From assembly GCA_002391525.1 (NCBI GenBank), contig DGFE01000089.1, positions 1 through 15,193 of the forward strand: a stretch of DNA of 15,193 nucleotides. Reading direction: 5' to 3'. A program made the translations under genes and the position numbers. This DNA is from Competibacteraceae bacterium UBA3908 (GTDB taxonomy: Bacteria > Pseudomonadota > Gammaproteobacteria > Competibacterales > Competibacteraceae). The notes under the pieces are model-generated. The model saw only the letters and a program-made list of their open reading frames with translations, was not told the origin of the DNA and searched no databases. The stretch's first letter is position 1. Every line of letters starts with the position of its first letter. Shown piece by piece: positions 1 to 6,399 of the stretch.

Positions 1-332
1 AGGGCTTGCTTGCCGCCGGGATCGTACAGATCGTAAGCGTCGCGGAATTGATGCAGTATCCAAGCGCGTTTCAGGGGATGCGCGAGGTAAAAGGCTGGAA
101 ATTTGAGACAGATGACCAAGTCGGGTTCGTATAGATTGAGTGCGGTGAAGTCTTCACTTTCCCATACCCGAATCGCTCGCACGATTTGCGGTTCGGGAAA
201 AAAACGGAACGGCATGGAAACGATGTCCGCGACGTGACCGGCATGCAAGAGGGCGTTGCGTAACCCATCCGCCAAGGCTTCGGCGCCCCCGCTCAAAAAG
301 GGTATTTGCACGGTGGCGATAGCGATTCTCAA
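1..332 (-). CDS. Glycosyltransferase, GT-B type (GT4-like), N-terminal part; runs off the window
   Basis: The visible 110 residues begin LRIAIATVQIPFLSGGAE (first residue Met when initiated) and continue through VICLKFPAF and WILHQFRDAYDLYD. A short beta strand, then a GGAE glycine turn, then an amphipathic helix is the usual N-terminal Rossmann opening of GT-B glycosyltransferases; the family assignment is from knowledge of such proteins. The start is a TTG at 332-330, supported by AGGA seven bases upstream and by the absence of an in-frame ATG in that position. The C-terminal nucleotide-sugar-binding half lies outside the window, so the donor sugar cannot be judged. It lies 54 bases downstream of the DUF4214-like gene on the same strand and is probably co-transcribed with it. 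GC content is near 55% by hand count over 1-360, clearly below the genes to the right, as is common in surface-glycan loci that are exchanged between strains. Confidence 0.75.
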   Translation of the reverse strand, partial: MRIAIATVQIPFLSGGAEALADGLRNALLHAGHVADIVSMPFRFFPEPQIVRAIRVWESEDFTALNLYEPDLVICLKFPAFYLAHPLKRAWILHQFRDAYDLYDPGGKQA

Positions 333-386
333 TGTCGATTCCTGGTCGAAATGGTAGCGGCTGTCATTCCGGGGTCGACCGGAGAT

Positions 387-941
387 TTACTGGGAACGCT
401 TCCAACCAAGACGGCGTTCCAGATGACTCCACAGCATTTCTTGGCGGGTTTGGGGCAACAACCACTGGGGTAGAGCCAAAATGTGCGCCAGCAGCGCGAC
501 GGTGAAACCGATGACGGGCAGGCGGTAGATTAGCGAGGCCAGACAAGCCAGCCAAAGACCCCGCAGGCGCACGCCGGCGTCGCGTCCTTCGGGGGAAAGG
601 CGCAGACGGGCCAGGAGTTCCCAGCGGTTGAGGCGTCCCGTCAGCAGCGCCCTGGCGTAGTGTTGTGCCCCGGACGGGTCCAGATTGCGCCGCAGCAAGG
701 TCTGGTAGGCCACCATCAAAAATTCCTCGCCATAGAGGGGCAGGAATTCTCTGACATGTGCGCCGTCGGTGATCTGCGGGTCGTCGGCAAAACGTTGTGG
801 TGCTCGCGACGATTGCGAACGTCGTAACGGCGCCGCGCCGGGCGCCGTCTCGGTATCGCCACGGCGCCGCGCTTCCTGGCGGATGGCGGCGATCAGGGCA
901 TCGAGAGTTAACTGCTCCTGCCCGGAACGAATGGGTTGCAT
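387..941 (-). CDS. DUF4214-like domain protein with hydrophobic C-terminal segment
   Basis: A 184-residue protein. Residues 1-60 are polar and low in complexity, rich in Arg, Ala and Gln. Residues 70-120 carry a helical module with the pattern LLRRNLDPSGAQHYARALL followed by RWELLARLRLSPEGR. This resembles DUF4214 (usual pattern: a Tyr-rich helix, then a DP-x-G-x-x-Y/H turn, then helix and SPE-x). Residues about 125-160 (LWLACLASLIYRLPVIGFTVALLAHILALP) are hydrophobic enough for one or two membrane passes or a peripheral membrane hairpin. DUF4214 modules are often found in or beside surface-glycan and extracellular proteins, and the downstream glycosyltransferase fits that. No catalytic motif is visible and I assign no activity. 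ATG at 941 is used; AGAGG lies rather far upstream (about 15 bases), so the exact start is uncertain. Confidence 0.6.
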   Translation of the reverse strand: MQPIRSGQEQLTLDALIAAIRQEARRRGDTETAPGAAPLRRSQSSRAPQRFADDPQITDGAHVREFLPLYGEEFLMVAYQTLLRRNLDPSGAQHYARALLTGRLNRWELLARLRLSPEGRDAGVRLRGLWLACLASLIYRLPVIGFTVALLAHILALPQWLLPQTRQEMLWSHLERRLGWKRSQ

Positions 942-1046
942 GAGATCGTTGAATACCTCTCGGGACGAGATATTGTGTATGAAAGGCGTCGCCGCCGTCT
1001 ATCGCTATGCTCGCTCTGATCGACGGAATCGGCCCAGTCGGGGCAT

Positions 1047-1072
1047 TCGATAATAGTTGACTGATTTATCGA
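1047..1072. promoter_or_regulatory. 7-bp inverted repeat in the divergent intergenic region
   Basis: TCGATAA (1047-1053) and TTATCGA (1066-1072) are exact inverted copies separated by 12 bases. They lie in the 156-bp space between the divergent DUF4214-like and WbpL-like genes. TTGACT (1057-1062) sits between the arms and could be a -35 element for the rightward gene, but no convincing -10 box follows at 16-18 bp. GATAAT (1049-1054) is a -10-like hexamer without a good -35. The geometry would suit a dimeric regulator, but seven bases is short enough to arise by chance. The rest of 942-1097 shows nothing else I can support. Confidence 0.25.
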
Positions 1073-1097
1073 GGAATAAGCTTGGTCGGTGGTTGTT

Positions 1098-2147
1098 ATG
1101 TTTTCAGGGCTCGGAATCGGGATGCTTATCGTGATCGATTTTTTGGTGTTCGCGACCGCGCTCGTGGTCGCGCGCTATTTTACCCGGCCAGCCTCGCGGA
1201 TACACCTGCTCGATCACCCCAACAGTCGTTCTTTACACCAGCGGCCCATCCCGCGCACCGGTGGGATTGCCATCATGGCCGCCGGTTTGGCGGGTGGCGC
1301 GCTGATCGGTTGGATACTTCCGGTTCTCCGCGACAGCCTGGGCTTCCTGCTGCTCGGGCTTGGTCCGCTCGCCGTCGTCTCGTTGCTCGACGACCGCTAC
1401 GGAATACCGTTTCAGTGGCGCCTTCCGGTGCATGTTTGGGCCGCCGCCAGCCTGATCTTCGCGGGCGGCACCCTCGACCGGCTCGAACTCCCCGGCTTCG
1501 CGTGGTCCCTTCCCGGCTGGCTCGCCAGTTTGTTCACCCTGCTGTTCGCCGTCTGGATGATCAATCTTTACAACTTCATGGACGGCATGGACGGTTTCGC
1601 CGGGGGTATGGCGGTGATCGGCTTCACGGCGCTGGCCTGGCTGGGACGGGCCGATGCCGGCTTCGCCGCCGTCTGTCTGACCGTGGCGGCGGCCAGCGCC
1701 GGTTTCCTGGTCCACAATTTTCCGCCGGCCAGGATTTTTCTCGGTGACGCCGGCTCCACCACGCTTGGTTTTCTGGCGGCGGCGTGCAGTCTGTGGGGCG
1801 GTAAAACGGGACTGTTCCCGTTCTGGGCGGCGCTGCTCGTCTTCTCGCCGTTCATCGTGGACGCCACCGTGACCCTGCTGCGCCGTCTGCTGCGCGGGGA
1901 GAAGATCTGGGAAGCGCATCGGACCCATCATTATCAGCGGTTGGTGCTGCTCGGCTGGGGACATCGCCGGACGGTGCTGGCCGAATACGTCTTGATGCTG
2001 GCCTGCGCCGGGTCGGCGGTGTTGGCGGTTCATCTGCCGCCGGTCGGCCAGGCGAGACTGGCGCTCGGTTGGATTCTCATTTACGGCATGTTGATGTGGG
2101 CAGTGGGGCGGCTGGAGCGACGGCGTGCTACAGTATCCGTCCCGTGA
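1098..2147 (+). CDS. Polyprenyl-phosphate sugar-1-phosphate transferase, MraY/WecA/WbpL family
   Basis: A 349-residue polytopic membrane protein that should transfer a HexNAc-1-phosphate (or related sugar-1-P) from a UDP-sugar to undecaprenyl phosphate, the first membrane step of O-antigen or exopolysaccharide units. Family marks are in order: LLDHPNSRSLHQRPIPRTGG near residues 37-56, the Asp pair in SLLDDRYG (98-99), NFMDGMDGF (159-167), FLGDAGS (214-220) and the His-rich loop EAHRTHHYQRL (272-282). At least nine hydrophobic segments are apparent. The start chosen is ATG 1098, with GGTGG five bases upstream; GTG 1089 in the same frame is an alternative, and TAA at 1077-1079 closes the frame above it. 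The stop overlaps the next gene's ATG by one base (TGATG). WbpL rather than WecA is favoured because of the WbpM-like partner, but sugar specificity cannot be read from the sequence. Confidence 0.88.
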   Translation: MFSGLGIGMLIVIDFLVFATALVVARYFTRPASRIHLLDHPNSRSLHQRPIPRTGGIAIMAAGLAGGALIGWILPVLRDSLGFLLLGLGPLAVVSLLDDRYGIPFQWRLPVHVWAAASLIFAGGTLDRLELPGFAWSLPGWLASLFTLLFAVWMINLYNFMDGMDGFAGGMAVIGFTALAWLGRADAGFAAVCLTVAAASAGFLVHNFPPARIFLGDAGSTTLGFLAAACSLWGGKTGLFPFWAALLVFSPFIVDATVTLLRRLLRGEKIWEAHRTHHYQRLVLLGWGHRRTVLAEYVLMLACAGSAVLAVHLPPVGQARLALGWILIYGMLMWAVGRLERRRATVSVP

Positions 2148-4072
2148 TGCTCGAACAATTTCTCAACCTGCCCGCCACCATCCGCCGCGCCCTGTTGATC
2201 GTCGGCGACACCGTCGCCGTGCTGATCGCGGTCTGGGCCTCGTTCGCCATCCGCCTGGGCGACTGGTGGCCGTATCTGCTCCAAGACGTGGTCTGGCTGT
2301 TTCCGCTGGCGGTGTTCATCGTCATCCCCACCTTCGCCGCGGTCGGCCTGTACCGTCCGATCCTGCGCTACGCCGACGAAAGTCTGTTCTATACCATCGT
2401 GTTGGGCGCCAGCGCGGGTATCCTGCTGATGATCGCGGTTTGGGTGTTCCTGCGCGCAGGGCTGGTGCCGCGTTCGTCCTGGCTGATCTGCTGGTTGGTG
2501 CTGACGGCGCTGGTGGGCGGTGGCCGTTTGGTGCTGCGCCGCTATCTGCGCCGGCGGTTTCGGTCGACCGCCCAGCGGACGCCGGTGATCGTCTACGGCG
2601 CGGGCGAGGCGGGCGCGCAACTGGTCAACGCGCTGCGCTACAGCGCCGAATTCGTCCCCGTGGTCTTCGTGGACGACAACCCGCGACTGTGGGGCAGCGT
2701 GGTGCTGGGCCTCAAGGTGCGGGCGCCGTTCAAGCTGCCGCGGTTGGTGGCCCGCCACGAGGCCGGGCTGATTTTGCTGGCGCTGCCTTCCACCTCCCAC
2801 CGCCGCCGCCGGGAAATCCTGGAGTCGCTGGCCGGTCTGTCGGCACGGGTGATGGCCTTGCCCACCTTGGCGGAACTGACCAGCGGCGCCCGGCGCATCG
2901 ACGAATTCCGCGAAATCGATGTCGAGGACATTCTGGGCCGCGATTCGGTCCAGCCCAACGAGACCTTGTTGCGGGCGCGGGTCGGGGACAAGGCGGTGAT
3001 GGTGACCGGCGCCGGCGGCTCGATCGGCGCCGAACTGTGCCGGCAAATCCTGGCGCTGCGGCCGCGCCGGCTGGTGCTGTTCGAGCGCTCCGAATACGCC
3101 TTGTACAGCATCGAACAGGAGCTGGGGGCGATGCTGGCCAACATGGGTCAGCCCCCGGTCGAGTTGATTCCGCTGCTGGGGTCGGTGAGCCATCGCCGGC
3201 GGTTGCAGGTGGCGATGGAGCGTTTCGGGATCCAGACCGTCTACCACGCCGCCGCCTACAAGCACGTGCCGATTGTCGAACGCAACCCCATCGAGGGGGT
3301 GCGGAACAATGTGTTTGGCACCCTGCACGCCGCCGAGGCCGCTATCGCCGCCGGCGTCGAAACCTTCGTGCTGGTGTCGAGCGACAAGGCGGTGCGACCG
3401 ACCAACGTGATGGGCGCCACCAAGCGCCTGGCGGAACTGATCCTGCAGGGATTGGCGGGGGAGGGCAGCGCCACCCGGCTGTGCATGGTGCGCTTCGGCA
3501 ACGTGCTGGATTCCTCCGGCTCGGTGGTGCCGCTGTTCCGCGAACAAATCCGCAAGGGGGGGCCGGTGACGGTGACCCATCCCGAAGTGGAACGCTACTT
3601 CATGACGATCCCCGAAGCGGCGCAACTGGTGATCCAGGCCAGCGCCATGGCTCAGGGCGGCGATCTGTTCCTGCTCGACATGGGCGAATCGGTGCGAATT
3701 TTCGATCTGGCGCGGCGGATGATCCGACTGTCCGGTCTGGAGGTGCGGGACGAAGAGCATCCCGACGGCGACATCGAAGTCCGGTTCACCGGCCTGCGCA
3801 GCGGCGAGAAACTGCGCGAGGAATTGCTGATCGGCGCCGACGATCTGCCGACGGCGCATCCGATGATCCGCCGCGCCCGCGAGGGCCATCCGCCGTGGCC
3901 GGCCATCCGGGACTGTCTGGAGCGGCTGGACGCCGCCGCGCGCGCCTTCGAGTATCCGGCGGTGCGGGCGATCCTGCGGGAGGCGGTGGCCGAGTATCAG
4001 CCGGAGAACGGGATCGAAGACTGGGTGTGGCAGGCGGGAATGAAGGAAGAGGCCGGAGTGCCGACCGATTAG
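2147..4072 (+). CDS. Membrane-anchored nucleotide-sugar 4,6-dehydratase, WbpM/CapD family
   Basis: A 641-residue protein matching the usual WbpM length. Residues 10-135 hold about four membrane segments ending in an Arg-rich stretch. A first Rossmann region starts at IVYGAGEAGAQL (148-159). The catalytic SDR domain has VTGAGGSIGAE (286-296), YHAAAYKHVP (366-375), VLVSSDKAVRP (408-418) and NVMGATKR (420-427). In the expected Y-x3-K site the Tyr is Met422 with Lys426 retained, as known for long WbpM-type enzymes (Ser-Met-Lys rather than Ser-Tyr-Lys). The family converts UDP-GlcNAc to the 4-keto-6-deoxy sugar, leading to QuiNAc or FucNAc. ATG 2147 overlaps the upstream stop (TGATG), so translation is probably coupled, and the pair forms a wbpL-wbpM-like module. 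Longer in-frame versions starting near 2069 would lie inside the upstream gene and are not needed. The stop overlaps the convergent corB stop. Confidence 0.9.
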   Translation: MLEQFLNLPATIRRALLIVGDTVAVLIAVWASFAIRLGDWWPYLLQDVVWLFPLAVFIVIPTFAAVGLYRPILRYADESLFYTIVLGASAGILLMIAVWVFLRAGLVPRSSWLICWLVLTALVGGGRLVLRRYLRRRFRSTAQRTPVIVYGAGEAGAQLVNALRYSAEFVPVVFVDDNPRLWGSVVLGLKVRAPFKLPRLVARHEAGLILLALPSTSHRRRREILESLAGLSARVMALPTLAELTSGARRIDEFREIDVEDILGRDSVQPNETLLRARVGDKAVMVTGAGGSIGAELCRQILALRPRRLVLFERSEYALYSIEQELGAMLANMGQPPVELIPLLGSVSHRRRLQVAMERFGIQTVYHAAAYKHVPIVERNPIEGVRNNVFGTLHAAEAAIAAGVETFVLVSSDKAVRPTNVMGATKRLAELILQGLAGEGSATRLCMVRFGNVLDSSGSVVPLFREQIRKGGPVTVTHPEVERYFMTIPEAAQLVIQASAMAQGGDLFLLDMGESVRIFDLARRMIRLSGLEVRDEEHPDGDIEVRFTGLRSGEKLREELLIGADDLPTAHPMIRRAREGHPPWPAIRDCLERLDAAARAFEYPAVRAILREAVAEYQPENGIEDWVWQAGMKEEAGVPTD

Positions 4073-5358
4073 CCGGCATCCTTCGTCGATTCCGGTTCCG
4101 GGTGCGGCCAGATGACGGCGGTTTTGACCCGATTGCGCGAGATTTCGACGATCTCGGTCGGGTGGCCGGCCAGCGACAGCCGGGCGCCCGGCTCCGGGAT
4201 GGCCTCCAGGTGTTCCATGACCAGACCGTTGAGGGTGCGCGGCCCATCGGTGGGCAGGTGCCAGTCCAGCGCCCGGTTCAGGGCGCGGACCGGCGTGCGG
4301 CCGTCCACCACGTAACCGCCGTCGGCGCGCGGGATCAGGTTGCGTTTGCCGAACGTGGCGGGATCGGTGGTGAATTCGCCGACGATCTCCTCCAGGATAT
4401 CTTCCAGCGTCACCAACCCCAGCACGTCGCCGTATTCGTCCACCACCAGGCCCACCCGCCGGCGCAACTGTTGAAAGTTCAGCAGTTGCCGGGTCAGCGA
4501 AGTGCCCTCGGGGATGAAATACGGCTCCCGCACCAGGCTCTCCAGATCGGCGCGGTTGAAATCCGGTTTCTGGATCATCAGATTGAACACCTTGCGCACG
4601 TGCAGGAAGCCGACCACCTGTTCGATGGTGCCGCGATAGACCAGCAGCCGGGTATACGGGTAGCGGGTCAGTTTGGCGACGATTTGCTCCCACTCGTCTT
4701 CCAGATCGATGCCTTCCAACTCGTTGCGCGGCACCATGATGTCGTTGACGGTGATTTCCTCCAGTTCCAGAATGCCGAGCAGCATGGTCTGATGCCGTTT
4801 GGGAATCATCACCCCCGCTTCCAGGACCACCGTGCGCAATTCCTCGGCGCTGAGCGACTGCTGGCCGGAGGTCTGGATGGTGACCCGAAACAGGCGCAGC
4901 AGACCGTTGACGATCAGGTTGGTGAACCAGACCAGCGGATAGAACACCCTGAGCAAGGGCGTCAGCACCGCGGAGGCGGGGTAAGCGATGCGCTCGGGAT
5001 GCAGGGCCGCCAGGGTTTTGGGCGCGACTTCCCCGAAAACCAGGACGATGATGGTCATGGCCACGGTGGAGGCCACGATGCCGGTCTCGCCCATGAAATA
5101 AATGGCGACGACGGTGGCCAGCGAGGAGGCCAGGATGTTGACGAAGTTGTTGCCGAGCAGAATGATTCCGATCAGGCGATCCGGTCGTTCCAGCAGCTTG
5201 CTGGCGCGCTGCGCGGCCTTGTCGCCGGATTTGGCGCGATGGCGCAGCCGGTAGCGGTTGATGGTCATCAGCCCGGTTTCGGAACCGGAGAAAAAAGCGG
5301 AACAGCCGATCAGCAAAACCAGGGCGACGCACAACGCGCCGATATGAATGTCGTCCAA
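4069..5358 (-). CDS. corB: CorB/YfjD-type CNNM (DUF21) transporter with CBS pair and CorC_HlyC domain
   Basis: A 429-residue inner-membrane protein, the length of E. coli CorB/YfjD. DUF21/CNNM covers about residues 1-190, with AFFSGSETGLM (21-31), GNNFVNILAS (69-78) and FGEVAPKT (108-115). Two CBS motifs follow (205-330), ending VVDEYGDVLGLVTLEDILEE (305-324), and then a CorC_HlyC domain (about 345-417). CNNM proteins are linked to Mg2+ transport or efflux; the direction is unsettled and I infer only divalent-cation homeostasis. The start is TTG 5358, with GAGG ten bases upstream and no in-frame ATG close above. It follows ypjD on the same strand with 95 bases between, and ffh diverges beyond, the same neighbourhood as in E. 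coli. A candidate promoter lies in the gap. The stop TAA (4071-4069) shares bases with the stop of the convergent dehydratase gene. Confidence 0.92.
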   Translation of the reverse strand: MDDIHIGALCVALVLLIGCSAFFSGSETGLMTINRYRLRHRAKSGDKAAQRASKLLERPDRLIGIILLGNNFVNILASSLATVVAIYFMGETGIVASTVAMTIIVLVFGEVAPKTLAALHPERIAYPASAVLTPLLRVFYPLVWFTNLIVNGLLRLFRVTIQTSGQQSLSAEELRTVVLEAGVMIPKRHQTMLLGILELEEITVNDIMVPRNELEGIDLEDEWEQIVAKLTRYPYTRLLVYRGTIEQVVGFLHVRKVFNLMIQKPDFNRADLESLVREPYFIPEGTSLTRQLLNFQQLRRRVGLVVDEYGDVLGLVTLEDILEEIVGEFTTDPATFGKRNLIPRADGGYVVDGRTPVRALNRALDWHLPTDGPRTLNGLVMEHLEAIPEPGARLSLAGHPTEIVEISRNRVKTAVIWPHPEPESTKDAG

Positions 5359-5389
5359 GTCGTGGGAGCCTCGATGGATGGGTCGGTCG

Positions 5390-5419
5390 TTTTTAAGGGT
5401 TAGCAGCGCGGACTGTCAA
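5390..5419 (-). promoter_or_regulatory. Candidate sigma70 promoter for corB
   Basis: Read on the minus strand, a consensus -35 TTGACA (5419-5414) is followed after 18 bases by TAAAAA (5395-5390), four of six to a -10. It would start transcription about 25 bases ahead of the corB TTG codon. The perfect -35 is persuasive, the -10 is only moderate. It would let corB be transcribed independently of ypjD. Confidence 0.45.
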
Positions 5420-5453
5420 GATAGGTCCTGACTGGGCGGCGGGCGGACCGCGC

Positions 5454-6263
5454 TCAGTACCGCCGCAGAATCAGTTCCAGCACCAGCTTGCTGCCGAAGT
5501 AGGCCAGCATCAGAAACGCGAATCCGCTCAAGGTCCAGCGGATGGCGGTGCGGCCGCGCCAGCCGAAGCGCCAGCGGCCCCACAGCAGGGTTCCGAACAC
5601 GCACCAGGCGATGAACGAGAGCACCACCTTGTGCGCCACATGCTGGGCGAACAGGTCTTCGAGAAAGAAAAAGCCGCTGATCAGGGTGATGCTCAGCAAG
5701 ATGAAACCGGCGCTGATCATCTGGAACAACAGGGTTTCCATCGCGGTCACCGGCGGAATGCCGCGCAGGAAGCCGCCAGGCTGGCGGTGGCGCAGGCGGT
5801 GATCCTGGATGGCCAGCAGCACCGCCTGGACCGCCGCCAGCGCCAACAGCGAGTAGGCGAGGATGGCGATCAGGATGTGCAGTTCCAGCGGCCACTGACC
5901 AGGATCGGCGACGATGCGCTCGGCGGGGAACAGCAGACCGAGCGCCAGGGTCAACGCGCCGAACGGCAGCATGACGATGCCGAGATTTTCGACCGGACGG
6001 ATCATCGCCACCGTCAGCAACACCGCATCGATCAGCCAGCCGGTGAAGGACAGCGCGTTGAAGAAGCCGAGATTCAAGCCGGCGGGTTGGAAGACGGTCT
6101 GGGAGAGAATCATCGCGTGCAGGACCACGGCGCTCCAGCCCAGCGCCAGCGGGCCGCCCTTGGGCCGCGCTTCTCCGCCGTTGACGCGCGCGAGCCGCGC
6201 GGCGAGCAATCCCCCGGCGAGCAGATAGAGCAGGGCGGCCAGGCCGCCGATGACGGCGTTCAT
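5454..6263 (-). CDS. ypjD: YpjD, CcsA-like integral membrane protein
   Basis: A 269-residue protein with about eight hydrophobic segments. Landmarks are VVLHAMIL (His49), LELHILIAILAYSLL (His129), and FAQHVAHKVVLSFIAWC (His208, His211), followed by LLWGRWRFGWRGRTA and LAYFGSK, a tail characteristic of YpjD. CcsA relatives handle haem in cytochrome c assembly, and conserved histidines serve as haem ligands there. I do not see the WG-x2-W-x-WD (WWD) loop of true CcsA/CcmC/CcmF, so a role in cytochrome c maturation should not be assumed. It sits between ffh (divergent, 136 bases away) and corB (downstream, same strand), an arrangement also seen in E. coli. ATG 6263 has GGGATCC just upstream as a weak ribosome-binding site. 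Confidence 0.88.
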   Translation of the reverse strand: MNAVIGGLAALLYLLAGGLLAARLARVNGGEARPKGGPLALGWSAVVLHAMILSQTVFQPAGLNLGFFNALSFTGWLIDAVLLTVAMIRPVENLGIVMLPFGALTLALGLLFPAERIVADPGQWPLELHILIAILAYSLLALAAVQAVLLAIQDHRLRHRQPGGFLRGIPPVTAMETLLFQMISAGFILLSITLISGFFFLEDLFAQHVAHKVVLSFIAWCVFGTLLWGRWRFGWRGRTAIRWTLSGFAFLMLAYFGSKLVLELILRRY

Positions 6264-6357
6264 GATGGATCCCGTGTTTTTTCCCGCGAGATGATGATGG
6301 CATGGAACGGCGCCGGGTTGAACAGGCCGCCATTCGCACCCGGGCGGCTGATTCCCT

Positions 6358-6363
6358 TATAAT
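6358..6363 (+). promoter_or_regulatory. Consensus -10 box for ffh
   Basis: TATAAT stands 36 bases before the ffh ATG. There is no good -35 at the expected distance; TTCGCA (6333-6338) is the nearest match, with a 19-bp spacer. The predicted leader is about 30 nt. Confidence 0.5.
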
Positions 6364-6399
6364 CCCGACCATTCCGACAGAATCGAAGGTTGATCCCGC

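Noticed and set aside
979..1053. Plus-strand 24-codon basic ORF starting MKGVAAVYRYAR ahead of the WbpL-like gene
   Set aside because: No Shine-Dalgarno at a sensible distance and no sign of a leader-peptide function. It is the tail of a longer frame antisense to the DUF4214-like gene.
2081..5403. Two overlapping very long open frames (over 1000 codons, one on each strand) across the dehydratase and corB genes
   Set aside because: They lie out of frame or antisense to two well-recognised genes, run across their convergent junction, and their translations are Arg/Gly/Pro/Gln-rich with no domain. Stop codons are simply rare in such frames at high GC.
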